40,539 nucleotides of DNA, taken from assembly GCF_014656355.1 (NCBI RefSeq), contig NZ_BNCG01000023.1, positions 1-40,539 of the forward strand, given 5' to 3'. Positions 8,585 to 15,886 of this stretch are shown piece after piece (position 1 is the stretch's first letter; each line of letters starts with the position of its first letter). This stretch comes from Camelimonas fluminis. Lineage in GTDB: Bacteria; Pseudomonadota; Alphaproteobacteria; Rhizobiales; Beijerinckiaceae. The notes below the pieces were generated by a model, which saw only the letters and a program-made list of their open reading frames with translations, did no database searches and was not told where the DNA came from. Both the position numbers and the translations under genes were made by a program.

Positions 8585-8622
8585 GGAGCATTTTGGTGAG
8601 CTGGTTTTCATCGAAAATGCTC
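8585..8622. repeat. GGAGCATTTT-type palindromic repeat, second copy
   Basis: GAGCATTTT (8586-8594) pairs perfectly with AAAATGCTC (8614-8622) around a 19-base loop. The GGAGCATTTT start and GAAAATGC end match the copy at 6347-6391, although the loops differ. The repeat lies just outside the right end of the IS481-type element. Downstream, CCCCGC-GT-GCGGGG (8659-8672) forms a further short stem next to the stop of the minus-strand binding-protein gene and could be a weak terminator. Confidence 0.7.
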
Positions 8623-8680
8623 AAATGCGCGCTCCGGGGGCATTCCCGGGAGCAAGCCCCCCGCGTGCGGGGCGCTGGCG

Positions 8681-9907
8681 TCAGTCGGAGCAGACCGTTT
8701 CACCGGCGGCGTTCCACCGGCCATCACGGAAGGTCTGGATTTGCATGCATTTTGTCAGCCGGTGCTGGGTTGGGCTGGACGACATGGCGATGCCAGGCAG
8801 CACCATGGGCGGCTTGTAGGCGTCCAGCGCATTGGCCATGGCCAAGACATTGGCGCGGGTGAGGTTGTCCCCGGCCTTGCGCAGCACATGCGCTGTGGTC
8901 TGGCAGATGGACCAGCCCCAGACATTGAAGACCTCGGCCTTGTTGCCTGAAGGGTAGTGGCTGTTCATCCAGGACAGCCATTCCTTTACATCATTGTCCT
9001 GCGCCTTCGCCGGCGCGCCCGGGTCCTTCAGAAAGGCCGATGAGATCAGCTTCTCGTCCCCCTTCAGGTCAGCCGCCTTCAGCACAATGTCCGGCGAGTT
9101 GGCAATGTAGGGCAGATAGATGACCGGGCTCCATGAAAGCTCCCGGATCGCCTTGATCGCCTGGGCGACGAATTTTCCTGTCGCCGCGAGGTAGATTGTG
9201 TCGGCCCCCGCCGCCTTTATCTGGGCGATTTGCGAGGTGATGGTGGGATCAGCCGCTTCGTATGGTCGCGCGGAGACCAGCCGCGCCTGGGCGTCCGTTC
9301 CCAGCCCGTCCTTCAGGCCAGCGAGAAAATCCCGTCCAAGATCATCGTTCTGGTAAAGCACGCCGATGCTGGCTGGCGTTCCGGCGCTGGCTGCGGCAGC
9401 GCGCATGTGCCGGGCGAAAATCGCCCCTTCCTGGGCTGCGACCGGCTGCCATCCCATCATCCACGGATAGGCGGCGGCGTCAGCGATCTTGCTTGCGGCT
9501 GATGCGACAAACAGATGGGGAACCTTTTTGGCGCTGAGATAGGGCGCGGCCGCCAGGCTTGTCGCCGTGCCGACGCCGCCGATCAGGAACAACACGCCAT
9601 CGGATTCGACGAGCTTGCGGGTCTGCTCCACCGTGCGCGACGGATTGTAGGCGTCATCGTACGAAAGAAAACGGATCTTGCGGCCGTTGATCCCGCCGTC
9701 ATCATTGATCTTGTCAAAGCAGCGCTTCAGCGCTTCCCGGTAGGTGATGTAGATGGCGAGGGGGCCGCTGGCCGCCGCCACGTTGCCGATCCGGATTTCA
9801 CTGTCGCTGGCGCCCTCGTCGTAGGCGGGGCCGGCGCTGGCGCTGGAACAGGCGAGGGCCGCTGCAACGATCGATGCGGCGATCTGCTTTGTCTTTTTTC
9901 TGATCAT
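8681..9907 (-). CDS. Branched-chain-amino-acid-type ABC substrate-binding protein (LivK-like)
   Basis: This gene encodes 408 residues. The start is set at MIRKKTKQIA because a strong Shine-Dalgarno (GGAGG, seven bases upstream) precedes it; a longer upstream frame is rejected. A Sec signal peptide is evident (KQIAASIVAAALACSSASA, cut near residue 25). The mature protein has the LivK/periplasmic-binding type 1 fold pattern: EIRIGNVAAASGPLA at the start, the FLIGGVGTATSLAAAPYLS segment, and YPWMMGWQPV with GVLYQNDDLGRDF in the hinge region. Members of this family bind amino acids, aromatic acids, amides or short fatty acids. No LivHMGF genes are present in the window, so it is an orphan or served by a remote importer. 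Its position beside the catabolic cluster suggests it captures that pathway's substrate. Confidence 0.9.
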   Translation of the reverse strand: MIRKKTKQIAASIVAAALACSSASAGPAYDEGASDSEIRIGNVAAASGPLAIYITYREALKRCFDKINDDGGINGRKIRFLSYDDAYNPSRTVEQTRKLVESDGVLFLIGGVGTATSLAAAPYLSAKKVPHLFVASAASKIADAAAYPWMMGWQPVAAQEGAIFARHMRAAAASAGTPASIGVLYQNDDLGRDFLAGLKDGLGTDAQARLVSARPYEAADPTITSQIAQIKAAGADTIYLAATGKFVAQAIKAIRELSWSPVIYLPYIANSPDIVLKAADLKGDEKLISSAFLKDPGAPAKAQDNDVKEWLSWMNSHYPSGNKAEVFNVWGWSICQTTAHVLRKAGDNLTRANVLAMANALDAYKPPMVLPGIAMSSSPTQHRLTKCMQIQTFRDGRWNAAGETVCSD

Positions 9908-9992
9908 TTCAATCCTCCCCTCCAGATGCGCCGTTTCATGGCTCCGCTCGTGCATGGGCCATCCGCATGACGCCAGGCGCGTCAGATGTCGT

Positions 9993-10676
9993 TTACGGGC
10001 TGGTTCGGTGATGTCGTTCAATAAATCGCGCGGCGTCCGCCAGGGCGGCGCGGGCCTCGGCCAGGCGTGGCCAGTAGAGGTGCCAGACGTGGAACATCTC
10101 TGGCTGGACCGAGAGTTCGACCACGCCGTTCTGCTGTAACCGCGCCGCGAAGGCCTGGATGTCGTCAAGAAAGACTTCGCGGCCGCCGGCCTGGATGAGC
10201 GTCGGCGGAAAACCCGTCACATCGCCATAGAGCGGCGACGCCAGCGGCTCTCCATGTCGCTCTCCGGGCGCGTACAGCCTGGCGAAGAAGCCGGCCGTGG
10301 CCCGCGAGATCATCGGATCAAGCGCCGCCAGCCGGTCATAGCTGTCGGCCGAGGTTTTCAGCGACACCCAGGGGCTGAACAGCGCCAGGCAGGCGGGGGG
10401 CGTTTCGCCCCGCGCCGCCAGGGCCATCGTCAGGGCGCAGGCGAGGCCGCCTCCGGCAGAATCGCCGGCGACCGCGACCGGGCGTCCGCCCATGGCGGAC
10501 AGGGCCGTCCAGGCGGCGAGCGCATCCTCCACGGCGGCGGGATAGGGCGCCTCCGGGGCGAGCCGGTAATCCAGGCTGAACACCTCGCCCTCCAGCAATT
10601 GCGCCAGGCGGCTGGTGAGATGTCGGTGCGAATGGGGCGAGCCAATGACATAACCGCCGCCGTGCAAATAGAGCAC
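9993..10676 (-). CDS. HSL-family alpha/beta hydrolase (esterase), short at the N-terminus
   Basis: With a GTG start at 10676 this encodes 227 residues, against roughly 300 for the family. It has the HSL oxyanion motif YLHGGGY, the nucleophile elbow GDSAGGG, a catalytic Asp region (GREVFLDD) and the His in FHVWHLYWP. Homology-like sequence continues upstream of the GTG (RALGGVPAERFHAGPGPC is readable) to a TGA overlapping the 5' end of the divergent regulator gene, but no ATG, GTG or TTG occurs there. Either translation starts at an unusual codon or the gene has lost its cap region. An esterase fits the next step after the Baeyer-Villiger enzyme encoded nearby: hydrolysis of an ester or lactone. 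Confidence 0.8.
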   Translation of the reverse strand: MLYLHGGGYVIGSPHSHRHLTSRLAQLLEGEVFSLDYRLAPEAPYPAAVEDALAAWTALSAMGGRPVAVAGDSAGGGLACALTMALAARGETPPACLALFSPWVSLKTSADSYDRLAALDPMISRATAGFFARLYAPGERHGEPLASPLYGDVTGFPPTLIQAGGREVFLDDIQAFAARLQQNGVVELSVQPEMFHVWHLYWPRLAEARAALADAARFIERHHRTSP

Positions 10677-10807
10677 GCACGGCCCGGGGCCTGCGTGAAA
10701 GCGCTCCGCGGGAACCCCGCCCAGGGCGCGCGTAAGGGGGGATATGGAAAAATCTCCCCTCGAAATGTGCAGGATAAAAATGGTTCCCCGGGAGGGACGA
10801 AGGCTTC

Positions 10808-11575
10808 ATGCAGATCGCACATCGCATTCGTGAAGAGGTGCAGGCCCTCCGGGATTGCACGGACATGGATGACGCCACGCCGGTTCTGGAGCGCATTGGC
10901 CAGGCCATTGGCGCGACGCGGATCGCCTGGTCGCCGGACCTGTCGCGGCCGCATTTCGATCCGTTGATGGACAGGTTTCACCGGCAGCAGGGCTGGCCTG
11001 ACGAGATCATGCAGCTGTGGTGGAACAACCATGCGACGCTAAAGATGCCGTTCTATATCCGCTGCCGCTTTGAGCATCTGCCGTTCGCCACCGATCCGGC
11101 CTCAAGCGACGCCACGGGCGCCCCCGTTGAGCAGCGCCGCGCCACGACCATCGTCGGGCGCCTGGACATAACCTCAATGATCACGACGCCGCTGCATCTG
11201 CCCAGGGGACAGGTGGCGATGATGACGTGGGCGAGCGGCGCCAGCGTGGCCGAGGCGCGGAAAATCATCGCCAGTTGCACGCCGGAACTGCTGGCGTGCG
11301 GCCATTTCTTCATGGCGATCATCCTGCGCCAGTCCGGCGGACGCCGTGGGCTGGGGGGCGAGGAGCTGTCGCGCCTCACCCCCCGGGAATGGGAGTGTCT
11401 GCGGCTGACCGCCCAGGGCTACCGCGAGCGGGAGGTGGCCGAGATCTGCAGCGTCTCAACCACAACGGTGCGCTTCCACCTCGATAATGTGGTGCGCAAG
11501 CTGGGCGCCTCCACGCGCACCCATGCCGTGGCGCTGGCCGCGCAACTGGGCATGCTCGGGCCGATTGGCGTCTGA
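10808..11575 (+). CDS. LuxR-family transcriptional regulator
   Basis: This gene encodes 255 residues. The C-terminal 65 residues are a LuxR/FixJ-type helix-turn-helix: LTPREWECLRLTAQGYRERE, then VAEICSVSTTTVRFHLDNVV and RKLGASTRTHAVALA. The N-terminal 180 residues have the size of an autoinducer-binding-type sensor domain (MQIAHRIREEVQAL...), but I cannot confirm the acyl-homoserine-lactone ligand residues, so another ligand is possible. The start is preceded by GGGAGG. It is divergent from the esterase and just upstream of the monooxygenase, so it is the likely local regulator of this cluster. No matching LuxI-type synthase is seen, making it a solo-type regulator in this window. Confidence 0.9.
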   Translation: MQIAHRIREEVQALRDCTDMDDATPVLERIGQAIGATRIAWSPDLSRPHFDPLMDRFHRQQGWPDEIMQLWWNNHATLKMPFYIRCRFEHLPFATDPASSDATGAPVEQRRATTIVGRLDITSMITTPLHLPRGQVAMMTWASGASVAEARKIIASCTPELLACGHFFMAIILRQSGGRRGLGGEELSRLTPREWECLRLTAQGYREREVAEICSVSTTTVRFHLDNVVRKLGASTRTHAVALAAQLGMLGPIGV

Positions 11576-11591
11576 GCCTGCCGGCGCGCCC

Positions 11592-11633
11592 GGTTCCGCT
11601 CCTTGGACGGTTCCGCCCCCTCGGAAACGAGGG
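11592..11633. promoter_or_regulatory. Direct repeats and dyad upstream of the monooxygenase
   Basis: GGTTCCGC occurs twice (11592-11599 and 11609-11616), 17 bases apart, followed by a perfect 6-bp stem CCCTCG-GAAA-CGAGGG (11618-11633). The sites lie in the 114-base gap between the LuxR-type gene and the monooxygenase. They could be regulator binding sites or, for the dyad, a weak terminator; no T-run follows it. Confidence 0.4.
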
Positions 11634-11689
11634 TTATGGCGCTGCGGACATCCGCCTAGCCTGGTCCGTGACAGGAACAGGGGAGCGCC

Positions 11690-13138
11690 ATGAACGCGTA
11701 TCGGGTTGCAATTATTGGCGCGGGTATATCGGGCCTGTGCGCGGGCATTTTTCTTGATCGCGCCGGCATCGGATCGTTCCGGATCTTCGAGAAGGCCGAT
11801 GATGTCGGCGGCACCTGGCGGGACAATCGCTATCCTGGCGTGGAATGCGACGTGCCTTCCCATCTCTATTCCTATTCCTTCGCCCCCAGGGCGGACTGGT
11901 CGCGAGAGTTCGCGCCTGGCGGCGAGATCCACCGGTATTTGCGGGACGTGGCTGACGACTACGACCTCACCAAGCGGATCAGCTTCAACACGGCTGTCAG
12001 GCAGGCGGAATTCGACGGGACGCGCTGGCGCCTGACCTTGTCGGACGGCGAGGAATGCCTGGCGGACGTGGTGATCTCCGCCATGGGCGGCCTGCACACG
12101 CCGCATGTCCCGGATCTGCCCAACCTCGCCGCGTTCGCCGGGCCGGCGTTTCACACCGCCCGATGGCCGCAGGATGTGGATCTGGCCGGCAAGCGCGTCG
12201 CCATGATCGGCACCGGCGCTTCGGCGGTGCAATGCGCGCCGGAAATCGCCAAAATCGCCAGCCATCTGCATGTGGTCCAGCGCTCTCCGGTATGGGTGGG
12301 GCCAAAAAGTAATCCACCCTATTCACACGAAGACATCGAAGCCCTCCGCAATGATCCCGCGCTGCTGCGCGCCAAACGCTGGGCATTGTGGAAGGGGTGG
12401 GAAACGACCGGCATGGAAATGATTACGCCAGGCAGCGCAATCAACCGCCTGGCCGAGACCCGGGCGCGCAATCATATCGCCGCGCAGGTCGCCGATCCGG
12501 AGATGCAGGCGGCGTTGACCCCGGCCTACAATTTTACCTGCAAACGCCCCACCTTATCGAACGATTACTATCGCATGTTCAATAATCCGGGCGTGTCCCT
12601 GGTCGAGGGCGCGATCCGGGACGTGGAGCGCAACGCCATCATCCTGGATGACGGTCGTCGCATCGCCGTGGATGCGATCGTTTTCGCCACCGGGTTCAAG
12701 GCATTCGACATCCGCAATGAGATCGATGTGCGTGGCCGCGACGGGCGTTCGCTGGCCGAGGCATGGGCCGGGCGGATCACGACGTATCGCACCATCATGA
12801 CGGCCGGCATGCCGAATTTCTTCTTCCTGCTGGGCCCGAACACCGCCGGCCTGACGTCGACATTCCAGATGATCGAGGCGGAATGCGGCTACATTGTCAA
12901 CGCCCTGCAATATCTCGAAAGCAGCGGCTTTGCCTGGATGGAGCCCAATCAGGCCGAGGTCGACGCCTTCTGCGACGACATCCAGAAGGCCTATGCGAAG
13001 ACCACCCAGAACAAGGGGTGCGTCTCATGGTGGAGCGACGGATCAGGCTACGCGCACGCCAACTGGCCGCGCTCAAGCATCGCCTATCGCCTGATGATGC
13101 AGGACTTCGCGCCGCGTCACTTTTCTTACGGTCGGTGA
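11690..13138 (+). CDS. Baeyer-Villiger-type flavin monooxygenase
   Basis: This gene encodes 482 residues. It has an FAD-binding GxGxxG at residues 10-15 (GAGISG), a GGTWRDNRYPGVECD segment, the Baeyer-Villiger fingerprint FxGxxxHxxxWP at 149-160 (FAGPAFHTARWP), and an NADPH-binding GTGASA at 174-179. The enzyme inserts one oxygen atom next to a ketone carbonyl, giving an ester or lactone, using FAD and NADPH in the cytoplasm. A ribosome site (GGGAG) lies four bases before the ATG. It leads a plus-strand run of five genes (monooxygenase, three SDRs, CoA ligase). A related N-oxidising or aldehyde-oxidising activity cannot be excluded, but the fingerprint favours Baeyer-Villiger chemistry. Confidence 0.92.
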   Translation: MNAYRVAIIGAGISGLCAGIFLDRAGIGSFRIFEKADDVGGTWRDNRYPGVECDVPSHLYSYSFAPRADWSREFAPGGEIHRYLRDVADDYDLTKRISFNTAVRQAEFDGTRWRLTLSDGEECLADVVISAMGGLHTPHVPDLPNLAAFAGPAFHTARWPQDVDLAGKRVAMIGTGASAVQCAPEIAKIASHLHVVQRSPVWVGPKSNPPYSHEDIEALRNDPALLRAKRWALWKGWETTGMEMITPGSAINRLAETRARNHIAAQVADPEMQAALTPAYNFTCKRPTLSNDYYRMFNNPGVSLVEGAIRDVERNAIILDDGRRIAVDAIVFATGFKAFDIRNEIDVRGRDGRSLAEAWAGRITTYRTIMTAGMPNFFFLLGPNTAGLTSTFQMIEAECGYIVNALQYLESSGFAWMEPNQAEVDAFCDDIQKAYAKTTQNKGCVSWWSDGSGYAHANWPRSSIAYRLMMQDFAPRHFSYGR

Positions 13139-13143
13139 GCGAC

Positions 13144-14025
13144 ATGGATCAACATCTCGATTTCAACGGCAGGGTCGCGCTGGTGTGTGGGGCTGAAACC
13201 GGGGCTGGCGCGGCCATAGCCGCTCACCTGGCCGCACGCGGCGCCAGAATTATGCTGGGCGCGGCGGACGGGGCGCTGGCGGAGCGTATGGCGCGGTCCG
13301 TGGGTTCTGGCGGAGAAGCCATGGCGTCAGGGGACACGGCGTCAGGGGTTGCGGTGGAAGCCTGCGCTGGGTGCGGCGCGGCGGCGGTCGCCGCGACCAT
13401 CGGCCATTTCGGCCGGATCGATATTGTTGCCGGCGTTACGCCGCATCTGGCGCCCGTGGCCATTGTCGATGGCGGGGCGGCGTATGCAGCCGCCGTCACC
13501 GCCATTGATGACGCCGCTGACGCTCTGGCGGCGGCCCTGCCGCACATGCGGGCCCAGGACTACGGGCGCATCGCCTGGGTCACTGGGGCGTCTGGCGTCT
13601 TTCCCGAACCGGGTTGCGCTGGCGAGGCCATCTGCTCGGCGGCGATCGCCGCGCTGCTGCGCACCGCCGCAGCCGAGAACCGGGCGCATGACGTGCGCAT
13701 CAATGTGCTGGCGGCGACCATCGCCGGGGGCAATGGCGACGCGGTTCTGCGCTGCATGCCCCATGCGGATCCCGCCCATTTCTCCGCCAGCGCCGTCATG
13801 CCGCTACTCGCCTGGCTCTGTCATGAACACTGCACGCTGGATGGCGAAATCATGAGCGCAGGCGGCGGCCGTTTCGCAAGGATCTTCCCGGCGACGGCGC
13901 CAGGATACTTCAATCCGGCGTTGCGCGATGCGGGGGTGGCTGCGGCGCTCGACCAGATCATCTCGGCGGATGGCGCCATCACCCCCCAGCGTGCGTCGGG
14001 CGAACTCATCCTCACCCATGTCTGA
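13144..14025 (+). CDS. SDR-fold protein lacking the catalytic Tyr and Lys
   Basis: This gene encodes 293 residues, starting six bases after the monooxygenase stop. A Rossmann start (VALVCGAETGAG, residues 11-22) shows a short-chain dehydrogenase fold. However, the YxxxK site is replaced: at 160-170 the sequence is GEAICSAAIAA, where relatives have G-A-N-Y-S-A-A-K, so Cys164 and Ile168 stand in for Tyr and Lys. The usual NNAG motif is also absent (IVAGVTP). The C-terminal part (DGEIMSAGGGRFARIF) resembles SDR domains of peroxisomal multifunctional enzyme type 2 relatives. It is probably not a dehydrogenase; it may be a structural partner of one of the neighbouring SDRs or a cofactor-binding or regulatory protein. 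Confidence 0.85.
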   Translation: MDQHLDFNGRVALVCGAETGAGAAIAAHLAARGARIMLGAADGALAERMARSVGSGGEAMASGDTASGVAVEACAGCGAAAVAATIGHFGRIDIVAGVTPHLAPVAIVDGGAAYAAAVTAIDDAADALAAALPHMRAQDYGRIAWVTGASGVFPEPGCAGEAICSAAIAALLRTAAAENRAHDVRINVLAATIAGGNGDAVLRCMPHADPAHFSASAVMPLLAWLCHEHCTLDGEIMSAGGGRFARIFPATAPGYFNPALRDAGVAAALDQIISADGAITPQRASGELILTHV

Positions 14026-14090
14026 TGCGCATCCACGTCTGACGTCGCAGGCGCGACGTCTCGCGCCAGTTATCCGTATGGAGCCTGTTT

Positions 14091-14870
14091 ATGTCTGATG
14101 AAAAGGCGGCCCGCTATATCCGCGGCGCGGCGATCATTGCCGGGGGATCCGGCGGCGTCGGCCGGGCCATTGCCCGCAAACTGGCCGCGAGCGGCTCGGA
14201 TGTCATCGTCACGTACAATCGCAATCGCGACAGCGCGGACGCGGCGGTGACCGAGCTCCAGGCCCAGGGCCGCAAGGCGCTGGCCGTCCAGCTTGACCTG
14301 CGCGACGCGGAGGCCGTGGCTGCGGCCTATGGGGTCGCGGCCAGGGAGTTCGGCGGCGTCCACACCGCCGTTTATGCCGCCGGACCCTACATCGACATGC
14401 GGCATGTCAGCCGCCTGCCGCCCGGGCTGTTCGAGAAAACCGTGTCGACCGATGTGTTTGGCGCCTACAATTTTCTCCAGGCTGCGTTGCCGCAATTGCG
14501 TGAGCATCGGGGGGCGATGGTGGCCCTCGGCACGCCGGCGATCCGCCGCGCCGCGTTGCGCGACGTCATGTCGGCGGCGCCCAAGGCGGCGATCGAAGCG
14601 GTGATCCGCGCCATCGCGGCGGAAGAGGGCCGGTTTGGCGTTCGCGCCAATCTTGTCGGGGTCGGCGTCATTACCGACGGCATGTATCACCAGCTGGTCG
14701 CGACCGGCGATTTTACCGACGCCTATTTCGAGGCGACGCGAAAGGTCCTCGCGCTTCAGCGCCTCGGGAGCGCGGATGACATCGCCAACGCCGTCGACTT
14801 CTTCGCCTCCGATGCGTCCGGGTTCATCACCGGCCAGAGCCTGATGGTTGACGGCGGTTACGCGCTCTGA
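14091..14870 (+). CDS. SDR-family oxidoreductase with altered active-site Tyr region
   Basis: This gene encodes 259 residues. It has AGGSGGVGRAIA (residues 17-28) for NAD(P) binding, a YAAG at 95-98, and the usual C-terminal DGGYAL. The catalytic segment reads RDVMSAAPKAAIEA (157-170). Lys165 is present, but the position four residues before it is Ser161, and the residue aligned with Tyr by similarity is Met160. Many SDRs have YSAxKAA here, so this enzyme may lack the proton-donating Tyr, or use a shifted arrangement with the inserted Pro. It is in the same run as two other SDRs, 65 bases after the preceding gene. Likely role: a dehydrogenase or enoyl-reductase-like step in the pathway, with the caveat on Tyr. 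Confidence 0.85.
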   Translation: MSDEKAARYIRGAAIIAGGSGGVGRAIARKLAASGSDVIVTYNRNRDSADAAVTELQAQGRKALAVQLDLRDAEAVAAAYGVAAREFGGVHTAVYAAGPYIDMRHVSRLPPGLFEKTVSTDVFGAYNFLQAALPQLREHRGAMVALGTPAIRRAALRDVMSAAPKAAIEAVIRAIAAEEGRFGVRANLVGVGVITDGMYHQLVATGDFTDAYFEATRKVLALQRLGSADDIANAVDFFASDASGFITGQSLMVDGGYAL

Positions 14871-15001
14871 GGCAGCGCAGGAGACGAGACGGCACAGGAG
14901 GCAAGGCAGGGCGCGCGAGCTACCCGGCCTGATGCCGACGGCAAAGTGAAAAGCCGGGCGCTGGTTCGCCAGCCCCGGGCGACAGGATGGAAGGAACACC
15001 C

Positions 15002-15793
15002 ATGGAACTCGGGCTGGCCGGTAAGGTCGTTGTGGTAACAGGCGGCGCCTCGCACATTGGCCGCGCCATCGTCCGTGGTTTCGCGGCGGAGGGAGCCCGG
15101 ATCGCTATTGTCGATTTCGACGGCGACCAGGCCCGCGCCACCGCTGAAATGGCGCGGGCGACCGGAGCGGCCATGGCGACGGCGCTGGTCGCCGATGTAA
15201 CCTCCGCCAGCGACATCGCCACGGCGACCGCCGCCATCGATGCGGATTTTGGCGCCGTCGATGTTCTGGTGAACAATGCCGGCTGGGCGCGCCCCATGTA
15301 TTTCGCCGAACAGACGCCGGACTACTGGCGCAAGCTGATCGACGTCAATCTGATGGGCGCCATCGCCATGACCCATGCGATTGCGCCGGGCATGGTCGCG
15401 GCGCGTTCCGGCGCCATCGTTTTCACAAGCTCGGACGCGAGCTTTGGCGAGCCGCGCGAAACCGTTTACGGCGCCGCCAAGGGCGCCATCAACACCTTCA
15501 CCAAGGCGTTCGCCCGCGAGTATGGCCGTTACGGCATCCGCGCCAACGCTGTCGCGCCAGGCGTCATTATCCCGGAGGACGCCGCTTCGCTGGGCAAGGG
15601 CAGCCTGTGGTCCGCCTCCGCCCAGCCGTTCACGCCTGAACAGCTGGAGAAGGTGAAGGCGGCGATCCCGCTCAGGCGCCTGGGAACGCCGACGGATATC
15701 GCCAACATGGTGGTGTTCCTCAGCTCATCGGCCGCCGCCCATGTATCTGGCCAGATCGTCAGCGTCAGCGGCGGCTACGCCACACCCGGTTGA
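15002..15793 (+). CDS. SDR-family dehydrogenase (canonical active site)
   Basis: This gene encodes 263 residues. The start at 15002 (MELGLAGKVVVVTGG) is preferred over an in-frame ATG at 14987 because GAAGGA lies eight bases upstream. All classical SDR motifs are present: TGGASHIGRAI for the cofactor (His where Gly is common), LVNNAGWA, the catalytic Ser in FTSSDAS, YGAAK (Tyr and Lys), and the PGVI segment. It should oxidise an alcohol or reduce a ketone with NAD(P). It is the only one of the three SDRs here with an unquestionably intact active site. A natural place in the pathway is oxidation of the alcohol released after ester or lactone hydrolysis. Confidence 0.92.
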   Translation: MELGLAGKVVVVTGGASHIGRAIVRGFAAEGARIAIVDFDGDQARATAEMARATGAAMATALVADVTSASDIATATAAIDADFGAVDVLVNNAGWARPMYFAEQTPDYWRKLIDVNLMGAIAMTHAIAPGMVAARSGAIVFTSSDASFGEPRETVYGAAKGAINTFTKAFAREYGRYGIRANAVAPGVIIPEDAASLGKGSLWSASAQPFTPEQLEKVKAAIPLRRLGTPTDIANMVVFLSSSAAAHVSGQIVSVSGGYATPG

Positions 15794-15886
15794 GCCGTGG
15801 CGAAACCCCGGACGCCCGGCGCGGCGTCGAGACCCGATATTCTGACCAGCGCGCGACCCTGATCCATTGAACCGCAAGGCGGTTGG

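Noticed and set aside
12763-13143. N-terminal extension of the first SDR-fold protein into the monooxygenase gene
   Set aside because: The extension overlaps the well-supported end of the monooxygenase in another frame; ATG 13144 begins a normal SDR N-terminus.
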